A stretch of 64,000 nt of DNA, from assembly GCA_009917555.1 (NCBI GenBank), contig QZDX01000002.1, forward strand, positions 1-64,000, written 5' to 3'. The notes beneath the pieces are model-generated. The model saw only the letters and a list, made by a program, of their open reading frames with translations. It searched no databases and was not told where the DNA came from. Made by a program: the position numbers and the translations under genes. The DNA comes from a bacterium 1XD21-13. Its GTDB lineage: Bacteria > Bacillota > Clostridia > Lachnospirales > Lachnospiraceae. Of the stretch, positions 16,269 to 26,129 are shown one piece after another (positions within the stretch are counted from its first letter, which is position 1; each line of letters opens with the position of its first letter).

Positions 16269-18686
16269 CTACGGTTTTACCACTATATTAATAATTCTTC
16301 CCGGAACGTAGATTTCTTTCACGATGGTGCCGCCCAGGCGATCCGCCACTGCCGCCTTTCCGGCTGCTATGGCTTCTTCTTTGGACGCAGTACTTGAGAT
16401 GGTTACCGTACCTCTCGTCTTGCCATTGACCTGAACGGCAATCTCGATCTCATCGTCTTTCATGGCTTCTTCGTCCGCAGAGGGCCATCCGTGGGCAAAT
16501 ACGCTGTCCTTATGTCCCATCTCTTCCCAAAGCTCCTCCGCAATGTGAGGTGCAAAGGGTGCCAAAAGGGTAATGGCCACCTCCAGTGTGTCTCTGTCAA
16601 TGCCATTCTCTTTCCGGGCAAGCTCTATCATTTTATTATTATACTCCATAAATCCGGAAATAACCGTATTCAAGCTAAAACTGTCAAGACGGGTGCTGAT
16701 GTCGTACACCATCTTGTGGCGAAGCTTGACGCTTTCCGCTGTTTCCTTGGCATTTTTATCCTTATTATCCAGAACCAGGTTCCAGAAACGCTTCAGGAAA
16801 CGGGAAACCCCGTCAATTCCCCTATCATCCCACTCGGCATCCAGCTCCGGCGGTCCTACGAAAAGCTCATACATCCTAAGAGCGTCACAGCCGTAGTCAC
16901 GGATGAGATCGTCGGGAGATACCACATTTCCCTTGGATTTACTCATCTTGATGCCGTTCTTTCCGGTGATCATGCCCTGGTTGAACAGCTTGGTAAAGGG
17001 CTCGTCAAAGTCCACCGCTCCGATATCGTGGAGGAATTTGGTGTAGAAGCGGGAGTACAAAAGGTGCAGCACCGCATGCTCCACACCGCCGATGTACATA
17101 TCTACTGGCAGATATTTGTCTGCCTTTTCCTTGCTTACCAGCTCCTCGCTATTGTGATTATCCACATAGCGCAGGAAATACCAGGAGGAGCCTGCCCACT
17201 GGGGCATGGTGTTGGTCTCCCGCTTGGCGGGAGCGCCGCAGACAGGACAGGTGGTGTTGACCCACTCGTCAATGGCTGCCAGAGGGGATTCTCCGGTTCC
17301 TGTAGGCTGATAACTCTCCACATCCGGCAGGGTTAAGGGAAGCTGATCTTCCGGTACGGGGACATTGCCACAGTGAGGACAGTGAATGATAGGGATTGGC
17401 TCTCCCCAGTAACGCTGGCGGGAGAATACCCAGTCACGAAGCTTGTAGTTGACCGTCTTTCTGCCCACGCCCATTTTCTCCACAATCAGGGGCGCCTCCT
17501 GCTTCAGGACTGCGGATTCCATGCCGTTCCAGTCGCCGGAGTTGATCATGGTGCCGCTGGCTGCTGTGTAAGCTTCGGTCATATTTTCAATCTCCACACC
17601 GTCCTTGGCAATAACCTGGATTATGGGAATGTCGAACTTCTTAGCGAACTCAAAGTCTCGGTCGTCATGAGCCGGCACGCACATGATGGCGCCGGTTCCG
17701 TAGTCTGCCAGTACATAGTCGGACAGCCAGATGGGAAGCTTTGCGCCGTTCATAGGATTGATGGCGTAGCTTCCGGTAAATACGCCGGTCTTTTCCTTAT
17801 CCTGAACACGGTCTACGTTGGAGCGCATGGAGGAACGGAAAATGTAATCCTCCACAGCCTGTCTCGTCTCCTCCGTTGCCAAGTCCTTTGCAAGGGCATG
17901 CTCCGGAGCGAGAACCATAAAGGTGGCACCGTAGAGGGTATCCGGACGGGTGGTGTATACGGTAATCTTCTCTTCATGGCCGTCTACCGGGAAGTCTACC
18001 TCTGCACCGTAGGATTTTCCGATCCAGTCGGTCTGCATCTTCTTAACCTTTTCCGGCCAGTCCAGCTTGTCCAGGTCGTTTAGGAGACGCTCTGCGTAGG
18101 CGGTGATTTTTAACATCCACTGGCGGAGGTTTTTCTTTGTCACGGTCGTGCCGCATCGCTCGCAGACACCGTTTACCACTTCCTCGTTTGCAAGTCCCGT
18201 CTTACAGGAGGGGCACCAGTTGATGGGGAATTCCTTTTCGTAGGCCAGGCCCTCCTTGAACATTTTTACGAAGATCCACTGGGTCCATTTGTAGAATTCA
18301 GGATCGGTGGTGTTTACCTCCATATCCCAGTCATAGAGAGCTGCGATATCGTTGATCTGCTTTTTGATGTTTGCCACATTCTCTGCGGTGGATTTGGCAG
18401 GGTGTACGCCCATTTTGATGGCATAGTTCTCTGCTGGAAGGCCGAAAGCGTCCCAGCCCATGGGATGGATGATGTAGTGGCCCTGCATGAGCTTGTAGCG
18501 GCTCCACACGTCGCTGATGACGTAGCCTCTCCAGTGGCCTACGTGAAGTCCGTTGCCGGAGGGATAGGGAAACATATCCAGACAATAATATTTTGGTTTT
18601 TTTCCATCATTTACATTTACCGGGTGTTCTTCCCAGTGCTTGCGCCATTTTTCTTCTACTGCTCGATGATTGTAAGGTACTGCCAT
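16269..18686 (-). CDS. leuS: Leucyl-tRNA synthetase
   Basis: An 805-residue class I aminoacyl-tRNA synthetase charging tRNA-Leu. The HIGH-type motif is LHVGHWRGY near the N-terminus, the KMSKS loop is in NGIKMSKSKGN, and the inserted CP1 editing domain holds TTRPDTLYGATF. Zinc-type cysteine pairs are visible (WCPSC...CERC, HCPHC, CPVC). I chose MAVPYNHRAVEEKW as the start because GAGGAG precedes it, the length is typical, and the more upstream in-frame Met lies at the predicted transcript start. It is followed ten bases later by rnfC. Intact. Confidence 0.97.
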   Translation of the reverse strand: MAVPYNHRAVEEKWRKHWEEHPVNVNDGKKPKYYCLDMFPYPSGNGLHVGHWRGYVISDVWSRYKLMQGHYIIHPMGWDAFGLPAENYAIKMGVHPAKSTAENVANIKKQINDIAALYDWDMEVNTTDPEFYKWTQWIFVKMFKEGLAYEKEFPINWCPSCKTGLANEEVVNGVCERCGTTVTKKNLRQWMLKITAYAERLLNDLDKLDWPEKVKKMQTDWIGKSYGAEVDFPVDGHEEKITVYTTRPDTLYGATFMVLAPEHALAKDLATEETRQAVEDYIFRSSMRSNVDRVQDKEKTGVFTGSYAINPMNGAKLPIWLSDYVLADYGTGAIMCVPAHDDRDFEFAKKFDIPIIQVIAKDGVEIENMTEAYTAASGTMINSGDWNGMESAVLKQEAPLIVEKMGVGRKTVNYKLRDWVFSRQRYWGEPIPIIHCPHCGNVPVPEDQLPLTLPDVESYQPTGTGESPLAAIDEWVNTTCPVCGAPAKRETNTMPQWAGSSWYFLRYVDNHNSEELVSKEKADKYLPVDMYIGGVEHAVLHLLYSRFYTKFLHDIGAVDFDEPFTKLFNQGMITGKNGIKMSKSKGNVVSPDDLIRDYGCDALRMYELFVGPPELDAEWDDRGIDGVSRFLKRFWNLVLDNKDKNAKETAESVKLRHKMVYDISTRLDSFSLNTVISGFMEYNNKMIELARKENGIDRDTLEVAITLLAPFAPHIAEELWEEMGHKDSVFAHGWPSADEEAMKDDEIEIAVQVNGKTRGTVTISSTASKEEAIAAGKAAVADRLGGTIVKEIYVPGRIINIVVKP

Positions 18687-18714
18687 TGTTTTTACACTCC
18701 TCTTTTTCTTTTTC

Positions 18715-18800
18715 GGCTTAAGTGTACTGACCGGTTGTAAATTGGGCAAATCATTCGCCAGCACACGTATGTTCATTTGAAAATTGCAGAAACTTAAGCC
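18715..18800 (-). promoter_or_regulatory. Structured leuS leader with closing stem
   Basis: The roughly 125-base leader of leuS contains GGCTTAAGT (minus strand, 18800-18792) that can pair with ACTTAAGCC (18723-18715) just before the ribosome site. Next to the first arm lies AGTTTCTGCAATTTTCAAAT, nearly repeated in the leader of the HPr-dehydrogenase gene (around 6512-6531). No T-box sequence (AGGGTGGNACCGCG) is present. Confidence 0.4.
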
Positions 18801-18817
18801 TGATTTCACTAAGTTTT

Positions 18818-18846
18818 ATCATAAACATGCAGGGGCAATTTGTCAA
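18818..18846 (-). promoter_or_regulatory. Near-consensus sigma-A promoter for leuS-rnf
   Basis: Minus strand TTGACA (18841-18846), 17-base spacer, TATGAT (18818-18823). Transcription would start near 18811, about 125 bases upstream of the leuS ATG. Confidence 0.85.
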
Positions 18847-18910
18847 GTTAATTGCCCTTTGTGGTGGGGGAATGTGGTGGGGGAACTGAGGTAGGGCATT
18901 TAATACGGAC

Positions 18911-18996
18911 GCTCCGAAAGAAAACAGATATCCCGCTATGCTCCGCTCGCCCTGCGAGCTAACACGCCTAGAGGGATATCTGTTTTCTTTCGGAGC
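18911..18996. repeat. Perfect 24-bp inverted repeat at end of ABC ATPase gene
   Basis: GCTCCGAAAGAAAACAGATA plus TCCC (18911-18934) is repeated inverted at 18973-18996; the loop is 38 bases and itself contains a small GCTCGC/GCGAGC stem. The right arm encodes the last residues of the ABC ATPase (ASSERKQISL). No U-run follows. Confidence 0.85.
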
Positions 18997-19711
18997 TGGC
19001 TGTGTAAGGCTTTGCTTTCACAGCTGTCCTATCCATCTCTAACCTTATTTTTATTTTTGCGGCAATCTCTTCTGTAACAGATATCAGCCTGCAATTCTCA
19101 ATGGTATATACCTGGTCGCAGAACTGTTCGATATCCTCGTAGTGATGGGATGTAAGGAAGATCGTCTTACCCTCTGCTTTTAATTCATGGATAATGCCCT
19201 TTATATCCTCGTAAGTCCTGTAATCCAAGGCGTTGAAAGGCTCGTCAAGTACAAGAATCTCTTGATTTTCCATAATCGCCTGCGCTATGCTGAGCTTTTG
19301 CTTCATGCCCAAAGAATAATTATCAACCTTTGTCTTATTATCGGGGTCAAGACCGACCTTACGCATAGCCTCTTTGATTTGTTCGTCACCGATATTGGTT
19401 TTAATGTCAGCAAGAAATTTTAAATTTTGAAACCCGTCATAAATGCCAATAAATCCAGGGGAATTGATAAAAACACCTACATTTTCCGAGAAATCATGTC
19501 CCTTTCCAAGATATTCACCGCCCACAAGGGCGCTGCCCTTGTCGGGCTTTTCAAAGCCGCACAGGATTTTGAAAAGAATGGATTTGCCGCTGCCGTTTGC
19601 CCCTATAAGCCCAACGGTCTGTCCCTGCGTGACTGCAAGGGAGATATCTTTTAAGATGATTTTCTGTCCAAAGCTCTTTGTAACATGCTCTAATTGAATA
19701 AATGTACTCAT
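18968..19711 (-). CDS. ABC transporter ATP-binding protein
   Basis: A 247-residue nucleotide-binding subunit. Walker A is GANGSGKS, the ABC signature is the weakly conserved NYSLGMKQKLS, Walker B is EILVLDEPFNALD, and the switch His is in TSHH. The overall style is that of bacitracin/lantibiotic-export ATPases. The start MSTFIQLEH is supported by AGGAGG nine bases upstream; an upstream Met at 19756 lies within the permease gene end. The last residues are encoded by the right arm of an inverted repeat, so the original C-terminus may have been replaced. Its permease partner is truncated, so a working transporter is doubtful unless other parts are supplied elsewhere. Confidence 0.85.
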   Translation of the reverse strand: MSTFIQLEHVTKSFGQKIILKDISLAVTQGQTVGLIGANGSGKSILFKILCGFEKPDKGSALVGGEYLGKGHDFSENVGVFINSPGFIGIYDGFQNLKFLADIKTNIGDEQIKEAMRKVGLDPDNKTKVDNYSLGMKQKLSIAQAIMENQEILVLDEPFNALDYRTYEDIKGIIHELKAEGKTIFLTSHHYEDIEQFCDQVYTIENCRLISVTEEIAAKIKIRLEMDRTAVKAKPYTASSERKQISL

Positions 19712-19736
19712 ATTGAAAGCCTCCTGCATATTCGTT

Positions 19737-20291
19737 TCATATTTTTCGATAACCAAATTTCATGTGCCATAGGGAAAGCACGATGAAAAACAAGGATAAA
19801 ATAGCCGCCGCCGTGAAAACAGGCATCCCTGCTCCCTCCTGATATGGTGAAATCCTTGCTGCGCTTGACAAGCCAAAGGGCAAATAGGATACACAATTTA
19901 AGGGAACTGTGCACAAAGCATTGGCTACTGTCAGCAAAAGAAATCCGACCGTCACCTGTTTCGTGCACAGATAAATGACAAGCATCAGCATATATTGAAC
20001 GCTCAAATCCAAGAATTTGAGAGCAATCATAGTAACCAGACCGGGGAAAGTCTTTCCCCTAAAGCCATAGCCTAAGAGATATGCCCCAGCCGTCCCCCCG
20101 ATAAACCATATCATACAATAAAGCAGCAAAAACAACATTCCCGATATCAGAATTGCCCGCATCAGCTTGTTTCTCCCAGCAGCACGGACCGAAACGAACA
20201 GGGATTGCCCGCTTACTGCTTTTTCAATAAATAAGGCAAAGAGATAAAGAGGCGTGCCGTTTAGGCGGAAGCCCATAAGGAAGTATATGAA
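19737..20291 (-). pseudogene. ABC permease, 5'-truncated
   Basis: About 185 codons of a multi-helix membrane protein beginning near FIYFLMGFRLNG and ending KFGYRKI, coupled to the ATPase gene 25 bases downstream. The frame stays open upstream to 20414 but there it runs through the end of the recombinase gene in another frame, so that part is not genuine. The N-terminal region is missing and the left boundary of the mobile element sits at the break. The simplest reading is that the element inserted into, or deleted part of, this permease gene. Confidence 0.65.
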
Positions 20292-20300
20292 GTCTCCGGC

Positions 20301-20319
20301 AAAACCGGCGTGGCTTAGG

Positions 20320-20331
<12 letters not shown>
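20301..20331 (-). terminator. Terminator at end of recombinase gene
   Basis: AAACCGGC/GCCGGTTT stem (20302-20309, 20324-20331) followed on the minus strand by TTTT; it overlaps the recombinase stop codon at 20320-20322. Confidence 0.5.
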
Positions 20332-22020
<1,689 letters not shown>

Positions 22021-22054
22021 TTATAGCGCACAGTTTCTGTTTTTTCAGCAGCTT

Positions 22055-22294
22055 TCATTCTGTTTCCTCCAGATTTCCGGCCATGATACGGCGCAGCTTG
22101 TCCAATACGCTTTCTGCCCCATCCTCCGCATAATGGGGAATTGTGTGGTAGACGGTGTTTCCTTCTACAGCAATGGATTCTTCCTTACTAAAGCCAAATT
22201 CAAAAAATCCGTCCTTGAAATGCTCTGCTACACGTTCCGCAATCTCTGGTTTCAAATATTTGGGGAGATTGTTTAAATCTTTTTTGTCACTCAT
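22055..22294 (-). CDS. TnpW-like small mobile-element protein
   Basis: A 79-residue soluble protein. The C-terminal half (IAVEGNTVYHTIPHYAED, then ESVLDKLRRIM) resembles the transposon-encoded TnpW family that accompanies large serine recombinases; function unknown. Its start overlaps the repA-like gene end by eight bases, indicating coupling. It lies 91 bases upstream of the recombinase. Confidence 0.5.
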   Translation of the reverse strand: MSDKKDLNNLPKYLKPEIAERVAEHFKDGFFEFGFSKEESIAVEGNTVYHTIPHYAEDGAESVLDKLRRIMAGNLEETE

Positions 22295-22652
22295 GCAGGC
22301 TGTCCCCCTTTTTAGCTGAAAGAATGTTTAACGTAATTACCGCCGGTCTGCCAAGTCCCTGTTTCCTGCGTACAATCAGGTTGTTTCTTTCCAGTTCCTG
22401 AAAAGCACGTGTTGCCACCTGGCGGCTCCTGTGGAGTTTTTCCTTTGCTTCTTCCAAGGTGAAATAAAGGCGTATCCTTCCATCCGGCTCTATGTACCCG
22501 TTTTCTCTGGATATGCCCGCCCGGTCAAAGAGAAGGGCATACAATATTTTGGCGTCATTGGATAAATCCATTGATACGAGAAAACGGGGGAGTGGGAGAT
22601 ATGCCGGTACAGCAGTACCATTCTTGTAGGGACTTAATTCATATTTGTGCAT
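22287..22652 (-). CDS. RepA_N-like replication initiator
   Basis: A 121-residue winged-helix protein starting YELSPYKNGTAVPAYLPLPR with LSNDAKILYALLFDR, the signature of the RepA N-terminal domain of Firmicute plasmids and integrative elements. A second helix-turn-helix block (LHRSRQVATRAFQELER) follows. Shorter than plasmid RepA_N proteins, as usual in integrative mobilizable elements, where it may act in post-excision replication or as a regulator. AAGGAAG precedes the ATG. Confidence 0.75.
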   Translation of the reverse strand: MHKYELSPYKNGTAVPAYLPLPRFLVSMDLSNDAKILYALLFDRAGISRENGYIEPDGRIRLYFTLEEAKEKLHRSRQVATRAFQELERNNLIVRRKQGLGRPAVITLNILSAKKGDSLHE

Positions 22653-22667
22653 ATATCTTCCTTTCCA

Positions 22668-22853
22668 TCAATCCATCCACGGATTGATTTGATTGATATT
22701 GATTATCTTGTAATTAACTTCTTTCTCTTTAATTTCCGTCTGAATATGGGCTGCCAAAAGCGTCGGAAAATCCATCGTCTGAAATGCCGGATTCGGTTCG
22801 TCCGGAAGGTCAGCTTTTCCAGTCTCTGAAAATCCAATCCTGGATTTCCCCAT
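22668..22853 (-). CDS. Small hypothetical protein of the mobile element
   Basis: A 61-residue frame ending 15 bases before the RepA_N-like start. Sequence such as ADLPDEPNPAFQTMDFPTLL looks protein-like, but only a weak AGGA lies before the ATG and I recognise no family. It may be a genuine small cargo gene or chance. Confidence 0.3.
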   Translation of the reverse strand: MGKSRIGFSETGKADLPDEPNPAFQTMDFPTLLAAHIQTEIKEKEVNYKIININQINPWMD

Positions 22854-22968
22854 ACTGGCGAAGTTCCTGTTGGCTGCAAAGACCGCGAGATGAAAATCTG
22901 TATCTGTTTGAGAAAATCCCTTTTAGGTTCAATAAGTGTTATGGACAGTTAAAAACTTGATTTTGGGA

Positions 22969-22994
22969 GGCATAAGGGATTTATCCCTCATACC
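22969..22994. other. Dyad symmetry, candidate oriT remnant
   Basis: GGCATAAGGGAT-TT-ATCCCTCATACC is a 12-bp dyad with two G-U type positions, located between the RepA_N-like and Cys-rich VLP genes where mobilizable elements often carry their transfer origin. No relaxase gene is present. The rest of 22854-23024 shows nothing else. Confidence 0.3.
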
Positions 22995-23024
22995 CTCTGA
23001 CCGCTGTCTGCAGAGCCTGTATAA

Positions 23025-23414
23025 TCAACTCTTTTTTGATTCTAATTGTCCACACAAGAGCCTTCTTTTTCTTCCGCTTTCTGTTTTCTGCCTGCGGTGG
23101 ATTTTTGAAGCACAGGACTTACAGTATTTTGCCCGGTTGGAACCGGGAAGGTATGGCTGCCCACAGACATCACAGCGTTTCATGCTGGCCCGATACAGCA
23201 GTTCTGTTTCCAGCGGCCTGTCCAATGGAAGGACGGCAATACGGAACCATTTGCAGATCAGCGAATAGGAAATGCTCTGGACACAGACGCATCCTTCCCC
23301 ATTGTCCAGTGCGATACAGCTCCCGTTGTCATAGTTGCAGCATTCATGCACCAGCTTTCTTGCCTTACGGTATTGTGAGTAGGTCATAGTCGGTGTTTTA
23401 TTTTGGATAGGCAT
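23025..23414 (-). CDS. Cysteine-rich VLP domain protein
   Basis: A 129-residue protein of the Cys-rich VLP family: MTYSQYRKARKLVHECCNYD, then CIALDNGEGCVCVQSIS, CKWFRIAVLPLD (the VLPLD that names the family) and a C-terminal zinc-finger block CDVCGQPYLPGSNRAKYCKSC. The family sits next to relaxase genes in Firmicute integrative elements; its role is unproven and DNA binding by the zinc finger is likely. The AGGAGG sits unusually close to the first ATG. Together with the recombinase, TnpW-like and RepA_N genes it defines the element remnant. Confidence 0.82.
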   Translation of the reverse strand: MPIQNKTPTMTYSQYRKARKLVHECCNYDNGSCIALDNGEGCVCVQSISYSLICKWFRIAVLPLDRPLETELLYRASMKRCDVCGQPYLPGSNRAKYCKSCASKIHRRQKTESGRKRRLLCGQLESKKS

Positions 23415-23591
23415 GCCTCCTTTCTGGCGGTCTGAAATATATCCCTCTACTATTCAGTACATTTTTAGAGGGAAAACGGCGTCCCCTATACGAAAAGTTC
23501 ACAAAAAATTTACAAACAGCTTATCCAATGCTATCATTGGTCTTGTTCATACAATTAAAAATTTCTATCATATAACAATTCAATGTTAGGG

Positions 23592-23630
23592 AAAAAGCGC
23601 CGTAATCCTTTTTCATGGACTACGGCGCTT
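23592..23630 (-). terminator. Terminator of the flavodoxin operon
   Basis: Perfect 10-bp stem AAGCGCCGTA/TACGGCGCTT (23595-23604, 23621-23630) followed on the minus strand by TTTTT. It lies 220 bases beyond the last gene of the operon. The stretch 23631-23851 shows only poorly supported frames. Confidence 0.75.
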
Positions 23631-23851
23631 AGAGCCTCACATATATAATGGAATAACTGTTGCTCTGTATCTTTCGGAAACATCCCCTAATCCTCCTGAC
23701 TAAAGAGGAACAGAGGGCTATATTGCGGTCAGTCTCCCTTTCGTGGAAATTATACTTGGGATATTTCTTTTATTTTTCCCGAAAGATTCTGTTTACAGAT
23801 AAGGTTGTTGCTACTTTTCTTAAAGCTAATTTTAGTATTAGTTTATTTGTT

Positions 23852-24487
23852 TTATTCCTGCGGTTCAAATTTATATCCGACACTATGGACACTTTTAATA
23901 TAATTGGGTATGTCCGGTGTGGTTTTCAATTTTTTTCTTAAATTACAGATATGATTATTTATTGCTTTACGAGAATATTCATTATATTCCTCATTCCAAA
24001 CAATATCAGAAATCATCTCGTAAGTGAATACGCGACGCGGATTAAAGCTAAGTAACACCAATATATCAAACTCTTTTGCTGTCAAATCTATTTCTACTCC
24101 CCTTACCCGTACCACACGTTCATCTTTACTGATATATAAATCTCCATTTATGAAAGTACGAGATTGTATTGTATTCATCCTTTCAAGCGACATTCCTGCT
24201 TCACGTAAATATTGTACAGTCTGTTCCATTTGCTCCATATTAGCAAATTCTGGTGTCACAACTAGAATAGGAACGGATTTCATATTACGCATAACATCTA
24301 TATATGGCAGACAATCCAACACTCTTGAGTGGAAAATCGCTAAAGAGAAACTTCTTTCATCCAAAAAATATTGAGCTTGTTGTGCAGAAACCGCAAATAC
24401 AAGTTCAATACTATATTCTGTCCACTTTTGGCTTTCAGCTTCAAATTCTTCCGGGTTGTATCCGATTGCCAATACTTGGTCTGCCAT
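23852..24487 (-). CDS. OmpR-type winged-helix regulator with degenerate receiver
   Basis: A 211-residue regulator. The C-terminal winged-helix DNA-binding domain is clear (VEIDLTAKEFDILVLLSFNP ... ISDIVWNEEY ... INNHICNLRKKLK ... IKSVHSVGYKFEP). The N-terminal half is receiver-like but lacks the acidic pair at the end of strand 1 (VLAIGYNPEE) and the phospho-acceptor Asp at the end of strand 3 (LAIFHSRVLD), so phosphorylation is unlikely. It is the last gene of the 11-gene operon, 42 bases after the DUF4405 gene, and may feed back on it. No kinase gene is adjacent. Confidence 0.82.
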   Translation of the reverse strand: MADQVLAIGYNPEEFEAESQKWTEYSIELVFAVSAQQAQYFLDERSFSLAIFHSRVLDCLPYIDVMRNMKSVPILVVTPEFANMEQMEQTVQYLREAGMSLERMNTIQSRTFINGDLYISKDERVVRVRGVEIDLTAKEFDILVLLSFNPRRVFTYEMISDIVWNEEYNEYSRKAINNHICNLRKKLKTTPDIPNYIKSVHSVGYKFEPQE

Positions 24488-24529
24488 GTATAGTCCTCCT
24501 TTCTACTTGTATATCAACTTTTATTGCAA

Positions 24530-25210
24530 TTACTTATTTTTCCTCCATATGTTGTTTTTCAATACTTTGCTGAGATAATGGCTAATCCATACAAAACACC
24601 ACATTACCGCCATATAATCTACCAAAAAAAATACTAGCGGTTCCTCAAAATTAAAAAATGCAAAGTGATTTTTCAAAAACATATACCGCCCAATTTCCCG
24701 CTGTATAAAAGCATATGCACCATATCCTGCAGCGAGAAGAGCAATTACTCGAAACAGATACTTTCCAACAATAGGAGTTTCTTTTATAAACCGCTTTGCC
24801 ATCCCAACCATCATTCCCCAATGTAAGCCCAAATGAAGCGACATAAGAATAAATCCCCAATAAGCACAGACCATGTGGAGGCTTCTGGCAAAAGCCCACC
24901 CGCCTTTGATAGGCAGAAATGACAATGCATGTTCAGAAAGAATCACTCCGCTATACATAGAACCCACCATCGTAAGCAGGATTCCAATAACTAGAATGGT
25001 CTGCCAGATACGAAACAATGCATATTTCCCTTTAAAAACACACCGGATCCATTTTCGGTTCAAAATATGGTGAACAACAAAAAGTCCAAATATTCCAATT
25101 CCCAACCACTCATGTGCTGCTGCGCCAATCAGTTCATAAGTCATCAGAAGCAACAGCATGACCGTCATTCCAATATCAACTGCTATCTTTAAAATGGTTT
25201 TTCGTTTCAT
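24530..25210 (-). CDS. DUF4405-type membrane protein, possible heme b carrier
   Basis: A 226-residue protein with about six hydrophobic helices. Histidines occur in pairs inside or next to helices (AAHEWLGIG, FVVHHILNRKW, SLHMVCAYWG, SLHLGLHWGMM), the pattern of DUF4405/cytochrome b-like membrane domains that bind heme b. I infer a role in moving electrons across the membrane, fitting the many redox proteins encoded upstream. The start at MKRKTILK has GGAGG before it; a more upstream Met (25249) would overlap the preceding gene. Heme binding is not proven. Confidence 0.65.
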   Translation of the reverse strand: MKRKTILKIAVDIGMTVMLLLLMTYELIGAAAHEWLGIGIFGLFVVHHILNRKWIRCVFKGKYALFRIWQTILVIGILLTMVGSMYSGVILSEHALSFLPIKGGWAFARSLHMVCAYWGFILMSLHLGLHWGMMVGMAKRFIKETPIVGKYLFRVIALLAAGYGAYAFIQREIGRYMFLKNHFAFFNFEEPLVFFLVDYMAVMWCFVWISHYLSKVLKNNIWRKNK

Positions 25211-25224
25211 GCTGCCCGCCTCCG

Positions 25225-26112
25225 TCATTTTTTCTTTTCCACAATCCATTGCAGAATAGATTGATCTTCAAACAAAATATTTCCGCCTCCGTGGTAATTG
25301 TAGATTCCACGGCTGTTAAAATATTCATTGTCTGGAATTTCTACCTGTAAAACCTCGTCTATTTGCGCCTGTGTCCATCCAATGCTCTGATAGGCTTCAT
25401 ACAAGCCCTGATAAGCGTCCCTTGCTTTCTGTGAACCATAATATTCGTCATTTTCTGCCATAAAGATATAAACAGCAACGCCATTTTCCGCAACAGGCTC
25501 AAAAGCTCCGTCCCACCTGGAAGCACCATGTAAATAAGCTGCATATAAGTCCGGGCGCATGGATACAGCCTGCGACATAGTTTCCCCGCCAGCGGAATAT
25601 CCGGCAGCATATACTCTGTCGCAGTCCACCGGAAAATTATCAAGAAAAAATTCTGTCAGTTCAATAGCTTGTCTGGCGGATTTCTCACCCCAATCGGTAA
25701 GCTGTGCTGAAACAACAATCATATCTTCCTCCAGCTCCCTCCAAGACAGAAAACCGTGCCAATTCAGATTTGTACCGGAGGATTCCTCTCCGAACCACAT
25801 CATATCATAGCCCGGCATAACCACCATCATAGGATATAACCTGTCGGCACTGTAGTTTTCAGGCAGGTAATAGCTATAATGAATAACTCCGTCTTTTCCA
25901 TCCAAAAGCTGTTCTGCAATAATCCCTTTATTTATCGGCAAGCTGTCTTGTTCATTATCTGCCGAAGGAACTGTCGGAGTAACTTCATTCGTAATGTTTT
26001 CTGTTTCGTCCATACGGCTGTTTCCTATAAAAGCAGTATCTTCTCTCTTTCCACAAGATGCCAGTATAAACAACACAAAAAATACTGCTAATGAAATTAC
26101 TCCTTTTTTCAT
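25225..26112 (-). CDS. Surface lipoprotein esterase (alpha/beta hydrolase)
   Basis: A 295-residue lipoprotein: a signal peptide with lipobox ILASC (Cys20), a short acidic linker, then an alpha/beta-hydrolase domain with nucleophile elbow GYSAGG, DMIVVSAQLTDWGEKSARQA before it, and acid/His candidates AENDEYY and NYHGGGN. The substrate is unknown; related proteins are polyhydroxybutyrate-depolymerase or feruloyl-esterase-like. It lies 14 bases before the DUF4405 gene and 17 after the aldo/keto reductase, inside the flavodoxin operon. It is one of three surface esterase domains encoded there. Confidence 0.8.
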   Translation of the reverse strand: MKKGVISLAVFFVLFILASCGKREDTAFIGNSRMDETENITNEVTPTVPSADNEQDSLPINKGIIAEQLLDGKDGVIHYSYYLPENYSADRLYPMMVVMPGYDMMWFGEESSGTNLNWHGFLSWRELEEDMIVVSAQLTDWGEKSARQAIELTEFFLDNFPVDCDRVYAAGYSAGGETMSQAVSMRPDLYAAYLHGASRWDGAFEPVAENGVAVYIFMAENDEYYGSQKARDAYQGLYEAYQSIGWTQAQIDEVLQVEIPDNEYFNSRGIYNYHGGGNILFEDQSILQWIVEKKK

Positions 26113-26129
26113 TTCCTTTTACCCCATTT

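Noticed and set aside
16491-18083. Two long plus-strand frames antisense to leuS
   Set aside because: They are shadows of the leuS coding sequence with no recognisable domains.
18687-18811. T-box riboswitch in the leuS leader
   Set aside because: The conserved antiterminator sequence and a following terminator are both missing.
23660-23941. A 93-codon plus-strand frame after the integrative element
   Set aside because: Its second half is antisense to the winged-helix gene, and no ribosome site or domain is visible.
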